This document shows, one piece after another, positions 22,798-34,084 of a stretch of DNA of 64,000 bases. This DNA is from Cycas panzhihuaensis (lineage: Eukaryota; Cycadophyta), in assembly GCA_023213395.1 (NCBI GenBank), contig CM041465.1:143971741-144035740 (forward strand). The letters run 5' to 3'. The notes beneath the pieces were generated by a model. It did no database searches, had not been told where the DNA came from, and saw only the letters and a program-made list of their open reading frames with translations. The position numbers were made by a program, and so were the translations under genes. Each line of letters starts with the position of its first letter. Positions within the stretch are counted from its first letter, which is position 1.

Positions 22798-24117
22798 TTA
22801 CATTTCCACATCTTTATGGATCCAACCAAGAGGATATGGATGAGGGTGAGGAGTAGTTACCAAACCAATGCTCTTTACCAAACTTTCTGAGATCAAATTC
22901 TTTTGGCTTCCCGGATCTATAATGGCACCAATCATACTATTTCCTACTTGAAGCTTCAAGTGAAATAGTTCCTCCCTTGTAGCATCATCTTCATAATTTG
23001 TAAGTAGAGTGACCTTCTCTTCTTCTCCTTCACTTTGAATCTCCACCTCAGAAAGTAGTGCCTTCCCTTTTTCCTTCTTTCTTAATTCCATATCCTTGAT
23101 ATGCTTTGGCTTTAGTTCTGGATGCAACTTCCAACACTTTGCTGTAATATGACCACTAATATCACAATGCTCACAATAATTAGAACTTTTAACAAAATTA
23201 GTTCTTTTCTTCTTTCCTTCTTGCCTTTTAGATGAGTGCCATTTAGGATTCTTTTCATACTTATTAGAAGTAAAAGTAGAATCTTTAGACATGAATGTAG
23301 ATTTCTTGCTTTTACTTTCTATTGCCATAGCCATCCTACTTGCTTCTCCAATGGATTGAACCTTAAAAGCCTTAGTTCCTTCCTTATGTATTCATGTAAT
23401 CCTCCAATAAATTTCATAAGAGTGACATGTTCATCCATATTAATACCAAGTAGCATGCCATGCCTAAAGAATAAAGAAGTATAGTCTTGGACACTTACAC
23501 CTCTCCCTTGGCGTAAATATTGCCAAGTGACCCATTGGTCTTCCTCATGACCTATGGGGTAGAATTGCTTCTTTATTATTTTCTTAAAATCCCTCCATGA
23601 AAAGAAGATACATCATGAGTCTTCAAAATGCATTCCACCATGTCAATGCATGTTTACACAACTTAAGCCTAGAAAATGAAAGCTTTTGAGCATTACTATA
23701 AGCATAGATTGTGAAGTAGGTTTCAAGTTGATCCAACCAATGGTCCAACTTTTCAGCATTTACCTCTCCATCATAAGTTGGAATATCCAACTTTGCCTCC
23801 ACCTTGAAGGGTTGATGAGATGAAGTACCCTTACTTTCTTCAAAAGAGTGCTTTAAGGTCTCCTCCTCTTCCTCTTCATGGTCGTGGTCATATGTGGATC
23901 CTCCTTCAAATTCCTTCTCTTTGCCTTTTCCTTTGACTAGAGGTAGAAGGTGGGTCATCATTTGCATCAAGGCTTCTACGTTCTTCTCAAGCTTTTCAAA
24001 TCGATTTCTCCATCTTCTTTTGACCATGGTGCTTGGATGCTTTCTTTGTCTTCTTGGTGATTGCAATACAAGAAAGTCTTCGCCTTTCTCTTTGTATCCT
24101 TTCCTTGTTTGTACCAT
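22798..24117 (-). pseudogene. Gag and protease of chromovirus-like element
   Basis: The frame 23623-24117 starts MVQTRKGYKEKGEDFLVLQ and includes a basic coiled segment, an acidic run, and LDIPTYDGEVNAEKLDHWLD at the capsid start. A frameshift near 23620 leads to a second piece and then to the frame 22798-23334. That frame carries a zinc knuckle (CEHCDISGHITAKC) and a protease-like IIDPGSQKNLISESLV. The protease has DPGS where D-S/T-G-S is usual. Gag packages element RNA, and the knuckle binds it. The start was chosen as the first Met after the primer site. Confidence 0.82.
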
Positions 24118-24143
24118 TCAAGTCCCTACAACAAAGATCAGAG

Positions 24144-24155
24144 GCTCTGATACCA
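24144..24155 (-). other. Primer binding site, perfect tRNA-iMet match
   Basis: Plus GCTCTGATACCA, i.e. TGGTATCAGAGC on the minus strand, 5 bp inside the 5' LTR. Confidence 0.95.
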
Positions 24156-24160
24156 AAATA

Positions 24161-25213
24161 TGATCCCAAAAGAGCTTAGTTGGTGAAGAAATCAATTATC
24201 AACCTGTCCTCCTTGAGATCTTGGGAGTTAGTGTAGAAAGCTCAATAACATCAAAACAACAATGAGCCCATGAAAGGAAAATTCTACACCAAATAACTTA
24301 TTCTTGGTATTGATCCAAAAGTATGAGGAGTAATACTTTTATTATACCATGAAAATCTCCATTTAATGGTGGAGAAATCAATTAGCAAAAGAATGGTAAA
24401 AGTACAAGGAATAAATGTTACAATTATACCATAAGGGGGACTCCAACCCTCCAAATGCCTCTCCAAGGATGCTTCCCAAGTCAAGTCTCCAAGAACCACC
24501 TCTCCAACCTGTATAAGGGCTCAATTTATAGAAAGAAACTTGAATTGCATATTTAACAAGTGGCAAACATGCAAGTATAACCACTAACCACCAGAATGCA
24601 TGTTGTCCAAGTGGCCTTCATATAATTCTTAAAATGTTTCAGCTTGTAACAGATCTTACCGTACTCCAATTTGGCTCAAATTTGGTACACGTATAAGAAC
24701 GCATGTCCCCTCAGCTTCCTCAAATTTTCAGCTCATTTGGATGTCATTTGCCTATATTTTTATTCATTTACTAAAAATATGTATTTGCTATTTTTCTGCT
24801 GTCCAAGTGGCCTTCATGCAATTCTTAAAAGTTGTGGCTTGTAACTGACCTTAACAGACTCCAATTCAGCTCAAATTTGGTACACGTATAGAAACACATG
24901 TCTCCTCCGCTTCATAAAAATTTTAGCTCATTTGGATGTCCTTTGGCCATATTTATATTCATATAATAATAATATATATTTTCTGTTTTTTCTGCTAGCT
25001 GTGGGATTAATTTTTATGCAAAGACAAGGCTTGAACTCTAATCAAATGATATTTTCTGAACCCCACCTTTTGTACACATCTAGTGGGATGTGTCTTCTCC
25101 CTTTACACAAAATTTCATAGAATTTTGATACCATTTGGCCATATCTCTTTTAGTTATGCCAATGCCTAGCATTTTTCGCATCCTGTAAACATATGGTAGA
25201 TCCTCCTGGATCA
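24161..25213 (-). repeat. 5' LTR of chromovirus-like element (1053 bp)
   Basis: Partner of 18493-19545 with identical length. Being next to the primer site, it is the 5' LTR on the minus strand. Confidence 0.95.
24519..24531 (-). promoter_or_regulatory. LTR TATA-like element of chromovirus-like element
   Basis: The minus strand reads CTATAAATTGAGC about 360 bp from the inner end of the LTR, the usual form of a plant LTR TATA box. It lies at the border between the identical and the diverged parts of the two LTRs. The 3' LTR has it near 18851-18863. Confidence 0.5.
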
Positions 25214-25355
25214 AATAGTCAATTACATAAATGATTATCGTATCAAATAAAGCTCAAGTCTTCAAAAGTATATTGGATAAAATATTGATGCACATGAATA
25301 AAGAGTTGTCGATATCCATATGAAGTGAAGTCCACTACCAGAATGTATGGGTTAC

Positions 25356-28088
25356 TGGATGCGCATCTACCGGATAGTCACCTAGTTGAGTAGGAATAGT
25401 GAGGATGATCGATAACGATATCGAGGGTGCAGATAGAAACCTATAAGTAAAGCGAGTACTACGTAGGGTGCCCCGTGTACAGGAGCACAAGTTTGGGACC
25501 TGTGGATGATACCCAACTACCTAAGAATGGTTCCCCACCTCAGAGAGAAAGGGGGAAGGTGAGAGAGGTAGCCTGGACAGACTTAGGAGGAAAGTCCTCC
25601 CACCCTTAGATGGCCGGAAGGGGAGGAATAGGATCCTCAAGGGTTTCCCTATGACAGAGGGAAACAAGCAGGAGCAAGGTAGGTAATAGACTACAGTGCA
25701 GCTAGGATCTTCTCGATTATTTGGCTAAGCAAATAGAGCTAAGAAGAGGAGAATGGAGTAAGAGCGGACAACAATCCCAAAATCTCCCTTAATGGTACGA
25801 CCGAGAAGGCGAGAGTGATATAACATGTGCAAGAAAACAAAATCAAACAAAAGACAAGCCAAAGGGAGGCAAGGATTGGGTTTGCAAGCTGAGGAAAAGG
25901 CGAAGGGAAAATCACCTAAAGCCCTTTCCTTAAGTGAATGTGGTGTGTAAAGTGCAAATATATAAATGCGAGTAAAGAGGTTAATTTCCTTTTCTCTTTT
26001 ATGTTTGACCTATTTAACTAATGCATAGACCACAACTAAAAGTGTGAAAAGGAAAGTGAGGGCAAGAGAAAGAAGTATGTACCCGGGAGGGTAGCGTCTG
26101 ATAGGAGACCTCGTCCACGCACCATGCATGTCCTCACCAAGCCCACAGATGATGGAGGGGCTTCCTTACCTTCCCCTTACGAAATGAAAAAAGAAAGGAA
26201 ACAAAAGTGAAAGCAAAGAGCAAAACAAAAGAAACCTTACCCAGATTCAAGTACTTAACACCTTTGCGAGAGCACCGCGGTAACTTGCACATGCACAAAC
26301 CTATCTCTTCCAAGAAGGAGATATAAGAAATAATCTATATACATGCAAGTGTATATAAGTGTTGTTAATGTTAGAATGTTAGAGAAAGATAATTGTTGCA
26401 ACAAACTTTACAAACCCTCTCTCAAACAAGGCTAGACACCAAGTGAAAATGGTACAAGGGAAGCCTCAGGATGGCTAACCCTTTGCTGAAATCTCCACAC
26501 GACTCATAGACACAGTAAAGTAGTGGGTAAAAGCCACTAAGGATAGCCAAAGATTCCAAAGGAAAAAGCAACAAAGTGTTGAGAGGTAAGTGGGATGCAG
26601 AGTTGCTATGGGCAGCAATTCGGTACCCAAACCCTTGCTAATGAGGACAAGGGGTGCCCAATAACACGAGGGACTCTACGGGGGTCCAAACGAGAGGTGA
26701 GCAGGCCTGGAATCAGCGCAGTAAGTGGCTACATATGCTGGCAATCCAACGTTGGCCTAGGGTTCAGACTCTCCTAGTAATCTCAAGAAGAACATAGGAT
26801 GAGAGAAGAGAAGGTGGAAAGGGATTACCCTTGGAGAGAAGGACTGAAAGGGGGGCTGCCCTGTCTTACTCTCTTTACCCAGCCTTAGGGCTCTTCTCTC
26901 GCTATCCTCTTAAAGAAAACCAGTGGAAGGAAGGTGGAGCCAAGGAGCAACAAGCAAGATACAATGGAAAGACAGCTTTCTAGTGGTGAAAACTAAAGGA
27001 AATAAGTAAATAAAGCAAGAAATGGGTCCAAACAGGGAGTAACTCACCAAAAAATAGAAGAAAGGAGTTGGTAAGACCTGTTGGGAGGATGTATGACAGA
27101 CCTAGGCCTGCTAACAGTAAGAAGGAGGGCCTCTGTAGGGGTTCGCAGGAGGGCAAATCCAACGGACAGCCGAAAGGAGCACTGTTGGGCAAGTTGTGGA
27201 GGAATCAGCACCAAAAACACTTGATGGAACTTGAAGAGAGGCTTCCCACCATGAAAGCAAAAAGTTGAAAGTGTGTCCTAGCCTGAGATTGCAGGAAACG
27301 TAGGCCTACAAAAACACCTGTGATAGAAGGAGCTGAAGAGCAAAAGTTGTTATATTGTAGAGTAAAAAATGACCTAATAATCCCCTCAAAATGATGAGGG
27401 TTTGAATAGTTACACCCACCCCATCCCTAAGAGGGCGAATAGAGCATGAATAAGGTTGAGGTGGATGCGAGACCACATGGTAATTTTGTAGAAAAAGCAA
27501 AAATTACCATGGCAGATTTTAAAAAATAACTGATGATAGTCGCACCGCAGTAAACTTCGCGATACCGCTAAGTTTATTGTGGTGCGAGACCATAAAGCCA
27601 GAATGGAAAAATTCTGGGTTCTGGGAGCTTTAGGAGATTATTTGACAGGCCTATGATGGGCTGGCCCTCCTATCTAGGTGGCTGAGACAGTCCAGAAAGC
27701 ACTGGACAGAGGCAAGCAAAGCATCGATGAGCAAAGAATCCCAAAACAAGGTGTTAAAAGCTTAAGGTCAAGGCATGAATGGATCATACGAACTAAAAGA
27801 GGGAACTGAGACAACGTCGAGACAACACGGAAGGTTGTATAGTGCCATGAGGATATTTACCTTATGGAGAGGTAGGTCCAACTGGGTCATCATAGGCTCA
27901 CGATATGGTAAGCAATATGAATAGGTAACAAAATGCAAAGTGACCACGTAAAATGAAACAAACAGTCATGCATAGAGGCAATGCTTCTACCAACCTTTCC
28001 AACGAAATGATGCAAGTGAAAAGGGAGAAGTATACCTGAGCTTACCTAAGTCAATCTATTCATATCCAGTCCCGATAGCTGAGAAACG
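25356..28088 (-). repeat. 3' LTR of Tat element
   Basis: Partner of 39532-42273. Inner end AAACG corresponds to AAATA in the other LTR, both decayed from a CA terminus. Confidence 0.92.
27541..27586. repeat. Hairpin-forming inverted repeat in the Tat LTR
   Basis: Arms CGCACCGCAGTAAACTT (27541-27557) and AAGTTTATTGTGGTGCG (27570-27586) pair with a few mismatches. The other LTR has the equivalent at 41730-41775 with core GTGGTACCGC. Confidence 0.65.
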
Positions 28089-28100
28089 CTGCCCCCTTGG
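28089..28100 (-). other. Polypurine tract of Tat element
   Basis: The minus strand reads CCAAGGGGGCAG against the inner end of the 3' LTR. Confidence 0.75.
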
Positions 28101-28439
28101 CAATAGCTGCTCAAAAGCGTGGTGCGATGGCGAATGCTGGCAACACAACTGTCAGTAGCACATGTGTATGTATATATATAAATCAAGATTGTAACAGGAG
28201 TCAAGGGTGTTAGTGAGTGTCATGGTGAAACGCATGGATATGAGGACAGAGGTGGAGACAACATAGGGGCTGCCTATGTGCCACCTAGGAATCGACCGGA
28301 AGCTAGAGGTATGAGGGGGTTGCCCCCATCATAAAAAGATGCAAAGAGAAGTGCATGATAAAGTCAGGTAGAAGAAACAAGTGAGCAAACCTGGTAGTCA
28401 CCATAGATTAACCTCATTAGCAGCTAGCTTTCAGAGGTG
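28101..28439. other. 3' non-coding part of Tat element
   Basis: No recognisable coding between the second RNase H and the purine tract. A short TA-repeat lies near 28172-28182. Confidence 0.45.
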
Positions 28440-28945
28440 CGAACAGATCGCAAAGTGATGTACGTGATGGCCTGAGGCTTGGGCGACAGAGCAACTAGAC
28501 AAGTCTCAAGGATGGTCAACAAGGAGAGGGAGGTGGCACTCAAGGATAAGGCAAACGAGACTATCTACCTCAGCATTAAGGGCTCAAGGAATATGTCGAA
28601 TGTCGATAGGCTGGAAACAAGCCAAGAGAGATCTGGCGGTCAAAGCAAGGGCTCTCAAGTAAGTGCATCTCACCTGGTAAACCTGGGTGAGATGGGACAC
28701 CACCACCTGGGAGTCGCAAAGAAGGACAATCGATCCGTGATGGAAACAGAGCGCATCGGTAAGAGCCTCAATAATGGTCGTGTACTCGACTTTATTATTG
28801 GTAGCCTCAGGGAGGAAGATTCTGGAATGCAGGAAGTCATATCTAGAAGAGCTGCAAAAAATCTAAGTAGCAGCAGAAGGTATAGGATTACTGCAGCTTC
28901 CGCCATCGGTAAAGATGTAGAGAGACATGGGTAATCTCGATAGCG
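28440..28945 (-). pseudogene. Second RNase H domain of the Tat element
   Basis: One minus frame reads LYIFTDGGSCSNP, then (past one stop) FLHSRIFLPEATNNKVEYTT, IIEALTDALCFHHGSIVLLC, DSQVVVSHLTQVYQ and RHIP-stop-ALNAEVDSLVC. This is a full RNase H fold with all four acidic residues: Asp in TDGG, Glu in VEY, Asp in CDSQ and Asp in EVDS. It is distinct from the RT-linked RNase H at 34085-34480 and resembles the extra archaeal-type RNase H known in Tat elements. Here it sits 3' of integrase, beyond the antisense gene and close to the 3' LTR. Two in-frame stops make it a pseudogene. Confidence 0.78.
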
Positions 28946-30133
28946 AAAATATGCAGTAAATATAAGAGTCAAAATAAAAAGAGACTCGTAAAGCAAGCAA
29001 TGAATGGCTATGAAGGGTAGGAGGACCTGGCAATAAGGCTACCCAAGGACAAGACCAGGCTTCTCAACCACTAGCTAAGAGTGGGCGGAAAAAAGGGCAT
29101 CCCAGGGTGCCAAAGGTTGCCTTAGAAGGCAAAGAATGACTCCGAGCGGGGGGGCATTCCCTTTGGAGGTCCCAAGAGCAGGAACAAACTGCAAAAATAG
29201 GTCCAGGATGGCGAAACAAACCAAACAAGTATAAACTCAGGTATGCATGGGAGCGGCACGCAAAATGAGACAGAAGGACCCTACAAAAAAATGCATTGGC
29301 AGGGTGCCATAAATGCATCTGCAAGAAACAGCGAACTAAAGGCTATGGGAGCACAATAGGAGACAGGGACAAAAAGCAAAGTTGATCGGGGGTAAAAGAT
29401 GATCCAAAGGGCTGTCACGAGGTCAAAATTGGAGACAGTGCCTATCAGGATCCCTGCCTATATAAGGAAATTTGACGGAAAATGGATTCATTTTCATGAG
29501 CTCTCGAGAGAATCCAGAGCCATTTCCCTATGCAGTGGAGCGCTATCCAACTTCGGAGGCATGCGGAGGGAGATCAAACCATTAGATCGAAGCAAGGAGA
29601 CAGTTGTTGAGACCGTGGGAGCGAGATGACGACTACTAGGCCAAATCCAGTGAGTGGATCCCATAAAACCTAACCCATCTCACAATTTGAAGTTTGTTAT
29701 TTTTTTATTGATTTTTGTGTAGATTTTTGGCCCCATATGGGTGAGAAGTGGCCTCTTGGAGTCTGAATTAGACCCAAAAAGAGGCGAGACCAGGGCATTA
29801 GGCAGCCCTAGTCCCTATGGACCCTGTCGGGCCCACCCAAGGAAAATTTTTGAGTTTTTGGCAGGGAAAACCACCCCTTTTAGGGGGGTGTCATTCGCAT
29901 CGCGGCAAAGATTGCAGTGCCACGATCTTTGCCGCGGGGCCCCAATCGCCGAGGGACCCGGGCTAAACTCCGTGGTACCGCGAAGTTTAGCATGGTGCGA
30001 AGGTAAAACTCTAGAAAAAAGAAGATGTGGGCCTGATGGGCCCTAAATCTCAATCAAGTGGAGCTGATGGGTAGTCAAAAGGATAGAGAGCTGAGTGTAG
30101 GCTAAGATCTGATCAGTTTTATGATGTTTGCAG
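28946..30133. other. Spacer between second RNase H and antisense gene
   Basis: G+C-rich with short plus frames (29399-29629, 29741-30046) that I do not recognise. It contains two hairpins, listed separately. It may be the promoter and 5' region of the antisense gene (inference). Short frames here look incidental. Confidence 0.4.
29901..29991. repeat. Two adjacent hairpins sharing a core with the LTR hairpin
   Basis: Hairpin 1 has perfect 12-bp arms CGCGGCAAAGAT (29901-29912) and ATCTTTGCCGCG (29925-29936) with a 12-base loop. Hairpin 2 has arms GCTAAACT (29962-29969) and AGTTTAGC (29984-29991) around a GTGGTACCGC core. That core also occurs inside the LTR hairpin at 41748-41757. Confidence 0.7.
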
Positions 30134-31950
30134 GCTATGATCGTGGTGGAGAACCGCGAGAACATAGGGATAGCCATGTTAATCTTCATAGAGATGATGA
30201 GCAGGGAGGACAAGGGAGTCCTACAGAGATACGGGTTGATAAAGGTGGTGAGGACACCTCAGTATATGTCAGACTAGAGGTTACTGATAGATATAGTATC
30301 ACACTAGGATAGGAGGAGACACGTCTTCCACATATCTCTGGTAGGAGACATAACAGTGACACTGGGAGACATTAGGAGGATATTGGGGGTACCGGTGACT
30401 GGGAGGCTAATGGCACTAGGAGCGTTGCCAAGCAATGAGGTAGCACACAAAGAGGCAGTGACATTCTTTACAGGCTTAGACAAATGGGAGAGGTGAGAGG
30501 TTCCTCTCTAGACTATGGTCATGTCAGTGATTCCTCGAGTGAGGAAATTAATTACTTTGTGCATTTTGTTCCAGGTTTCCCAGAAACAGAATTATAGGGA
30601 CATCCTAGGAGGATGGATGGATGTAGTGCGCCGATGCGAGGCAAGCGAGAGGATGGACTGGGCTACCCTAATCGCGGTGAACCTCATCGCATAGCTAGAC
30701 GCCACCAAGGTAGTAGGGCGAGGAGGATTATCATATAGCACACTATTACAGTGTTGGTTCTTCGATCATTTTGGATCAGTAGCACCGATGGGGGGACCGC
30801 ACCCTATCGCAGAGTGGGCCCCGATGGTACATAGGTGGCAGACAAGACTTAGAGGGATAGAGGACCAGGCTCATATCCAATGCTCAGTGGAGGCCACATC
30901 ACTAGACCTCCTCACCCTGGCAAATTATACAGTAGATCCATATAGGGCAGTGAGGTGGGGTAGTGATGACAAGGTAGGAGGAGCAGGGGTGCCCCCAGGA
31001 GACGATGATGGCAGAGATGGAGGTGATGAGGCAGGCCCATCATGACCTGCAGGAGAGGCAGGTCCATCAGGGACAGCAAGTAGAGGAGTAGGGCCATCTA
31101 GGACTACCAGCGAAGAGGCAGGCCCATCAGGGGTTGTAGAGGCGAGAGACCTAGTGACTCAGGCCCGAAGGCTATGGATCATGAGGAGATCCGAAGAGGT
31201 GGCAGTAGAGCCAGCCATAGAGAGGAGAGAGGCCATAGCGGAGGAGGTACCAGAGGAGGAGGTACCGACAGCTGGCAGAGTACCAGAGGGGGAGGCAGTC
31301 GCACGAGTGGAGGAGCCGGCAGCTGCACTAAATGAGACATAACCATTTCCTATCGTCGTTTGATTGCCAGATAGATATGTTGATTTGGTTTGCTATCCAT
31401 AGACATGTACTGATACATCATGTGCTAGATTGCAGGGATGGTAGATATGCAGAGGTTGGTAGAGGTAGTAGTCTTAGAGGTATTCCCTCAGGTCTATGCA
31501 GAGGGATAGCCTCCTATCCAGGTAGGAGATAAGCCCAGAGCGGCAGGCGGTCACATGGCAGCATTCGCCCCACTGATATGAGTGAGGGACATATGGGCAG
31601 CAGAGTCTCAGGAGCACGAGGCACATACGAGGCAGTAGCAGGCTAAGATGGATGCCATCTGAGCCAAGAGATATGCCCTATAGGCGCGAGTGCAGGCACA
31701 GGAGGCTTAGGGAGAAGTTGGAGGGGACATGGGGAGCCATGTCTGGGTGATAGTGCTAGAGGAGAGACTTTGGGGGATGGAGGAGAGGCTTCATCTCATA
31801 GAGATGGAGCGGGATCGTATCCAAGTGAGATACGATCGACTGATCAAGGACATGGCATCGAGGTCAGCACAGAGTAGGATGCAGACTCACATAGGAGTGA
31901 CGACCCTGAGGAGGCCATGGGACGAGGCGAGCAAGGCAGGGAGCTCATGA
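30134..31950 (+). pseudogene. Antisense plant-mobile-domain-like gene of the Tat element, two exons
   Basis: On the plus strand, opposite to gag-pol, one frame runs from 30134 to 31342 broken only by stop codons. It opens AMIVVENRENIGIAM and has HVFHISLVGDITVTLGDIRR followed by ILGVPVTGRLMALG. That fits the plant mobile domain pattern (HTFHLPxGExTxTLxDVxxLxGLPVxGxxV). Then come LSYSTLLQCWFFDHFG, EWAPMVHRWQTRL and EAGPSG repeats. Acceptor-like TTTGCAG precedes 30134, and another (ATTGCAG) precedes 31436. From there a second long frame runs to 31950, ending in a coiled-coil-like VLEERLWGMEERLHLIEMER. Stops are TAG and TGA, as expected from CAG, CGA or TGG. The donor site is unresolved. Tat elements with an extra ORF in this position are known; its function is not. 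Confidence 0.68.
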
Positions 31951-32660
31951 AGACTCAGGAGGAGTCTCAGAGGGATGTAATCCCCAGGGGAGGGATCACA
32001 CCGACCAGGAGATGATACCCCAGGAGCATGGCAGTAGTAGGATAAAGTATATGCACTGTGTTTATTTTTTACAAGCGAAAGCACGGACCTCCATGGGGTC
32101 ACCATATATAGAGTCATATGATTGTACCTCCCCTACAAGGACACCGACTTCCCACATAGGATGTACCATACCATATGTATAATATAACATATGATTTTTG
32201 ATGTATATATAGAGATGGGGTGATTGATACCCCATTTTGATATGTGATGATGTGCATCATGATATGTGATGGATGCTATGCATGTTTATTTACATGTTTA
32301 TGTTGTTTATTTGAGATGCACGTATTTCCTTTCATGCAGGGCCATATACCTAATAGGAGCACACACGACCACCATAAGTAGAGGTGATAGACACATGTGG
32401 GGTTAGAAATAAGGCGACACACATGTCCACATGGGAGCATAGCAGGATATGCAAAGGAAATACCATACAAGAGGGGGAGTAACGATACTCCAGAGTGTCG
32501 TCCTAACTGGGGGATGCCCAAATAGAAGGGCAAGGTCCCAAAGGAAATGGGAACAAGGGTTCTGTGGGAGGAACCAGAAGGAGACGAAGAGGCTATCCTA
32601 AGTCGTCATTCCACCCGTGGATGGGAGGAATAGGAACGAACTTAAGATGGTAGTTTAGGC
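31951..32660. other. Spacer between antisense gene and integrase end
   Basis: No coding recognised. Contains short palindromic runs such as GATGATGTGCATCATGATA near 32245. Probably the shared 3' region of two convergent genes: pol from the right, the antisense gene from the left. Confidence 0.4.
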
Positions 32661-33770
32661 TCATTTTGGAGCGTGGGTGAGGTGACATCAAGGTCACGAG
32701 TAAAACTTCTTAAGGAGTTTCCCGTTAATGGCTTTCTCAAATTCAAGACCCTCCAATGTGGCAATCCTATAAGCTCCATTACCGAGGCTTTCGATAATGA
32801 CAAAGGGGCCAACCCATATGGGCTTGAACTTGGCCAAGCGGTCATGAAAATACTCCAATTTGAGGACATGGTCCCCAGGAAACAAAGGATGAGAACGAAG
32901 ATGTTTATTGTAGGTCCTTTGTGAGCGGGCTTTGGATGCTAGGTTAGCCTGGTAGGCAGCTAAACGTCTCTCATCCAAAGCTTCGAGGTCAAGGAGGCGA
33001 GCCTGGCGGGTCAACTCCTCATTGACGAGACCCCGAAGAGAAACACCCAAAGAAGGAATCTCCACTTCCAACGGGAGTACCACCTCGGTACCGTAGACCA
33101 GGGAGAACAGGGTCATTCCCATGGTGGAATGGATAGAGGTGCGGTAAGCCCACAAAGTGGAAGGGAGCTGAAGGTACCAGTCTCTTGGAGACTGAGCAAT
33201 AATTTTCTTTAGGATATTAACGAGAGTCTTATTGAACGACTCTACCTGTCCATTTGCCTAAGGGTAGTAAGGAGAGGAAGTTTTGTGAGAAATTTTGAAC
33301 TTCTCGTAAATCTCATCCATCTCCTTATTACAAAAGGGGGTTCCATTATTAGTGATTAGGACATCAGGAATCCCAAAATAGCAAATGATATGTTGGTAAA
33401 TGAAGGTAGCTATCGTCTTACCAGGGGTAGTAACTAGAGGGATGGCCTCCGCCCATTTGGTGAAGTATTAAAAGCAATCAAGATAAACTTGTGCTACGAC
33501 GAAGAAGGTGGAGAGATAGCCCCGATGAGGTCTAGCCCCCACTGAGCGAAAGGCCATGGAGATATGATAGAGTGAAGGGCCTCGGAAGGCACATGGGAGA
33601 TGTTGGCGTGTTCCTGACATCGCTGACATCTTAGGGCAAAAGCATGGGCATCCTTGAAGAGGGACAGCCAATAGTAACCCATGCAGAGGATCCTCTAGGC
33701 CATGGACTGGCCCCCAAAGTGACCCCCACAAATACCATGGTGGCATTCGCAGAGTATTTGGTCGACTTCG
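32661..33770 (-). pseudogene. Tat-type integrase
   Basis: Minus-strand pieces in order: zinc-binding region HHGICGGHFGG and CQRCQEHANISHVPSEALHS, first catalytic Asp in WGLDLIGAISP, and KTIATFIYQHIICYFGIPDV. Next is ITNNGTPF, where the second catalytic Asp is Asn (codon triplet region 33345-33353). Then Y-Y-P-stop-ANGQVESFNKTL with the catalytic Glu, and the 153-codon frame 32694-33155 (MWAYRTSIHSTMGMTLFSLV, VGPFVIIESLGNGAYRI). The family joins element DNA to the chromosome. The Asn change and the stop show it is dead. Confidence 0.85.
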
Positions 33771-34084
33771 TCGATAGTGACGCAGCAGAGGAGAATCCCA
33801 TCGAAGGACCTCTTATACAATACTTTGTCCATGAGGAAGTATTGCCTAACAGAAGTCTAGATACGAGATCTAACTTTACTACTAGTATCAGGGCGGTATT
33901 GTTGTTACGTGAGATACCACACAATATCGCCATACCACTCATTATCGATGAGTGGATGGGGAGAGACATCCTGAATAGTCAAGATGGACTCATCAGGAAG
34001 GGAATCATTAACGAGGGTATCGAGCGAGTTAGGAATAGGGGTGTCTGCGAGTTGCTCAGCCACTACTATTCCTTTCTTTAATTT

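Larger units (their letters stand above)
18493..25213 (-). mobile_element. Ty3/gypsy chromovirus-like retrotransposon, structurally complete, 6.7 kb
   Basis: Two 1053-bp LTRs begin TGATCCC and end GGATCA. Perfect 5-bp target duplications AATAG lie at 18488-18492 and 25214-25218. On the minus strand the order is 5' LTR, iMet primer site, gag with CCHC knuckle, protease, RT, RNase H, integrase, chromodomain-like tail, purine tract, 3' LTR. Pol has several frameshifts. It is inserted in copy A of the tandem element, and copy B shows the empty site. By eye the LTRs differ at about 28 of 1053 positions, fewer per base than the neighbouring Tat element, so this is the younger of the two. Confidence 0.95.

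Noticed and set aside
28479-28934. Plus-strand 151-codon frame as a gene
   Set aside because: It is the complement of the minus-strand RNase H, whose catalytic motifs are clear.
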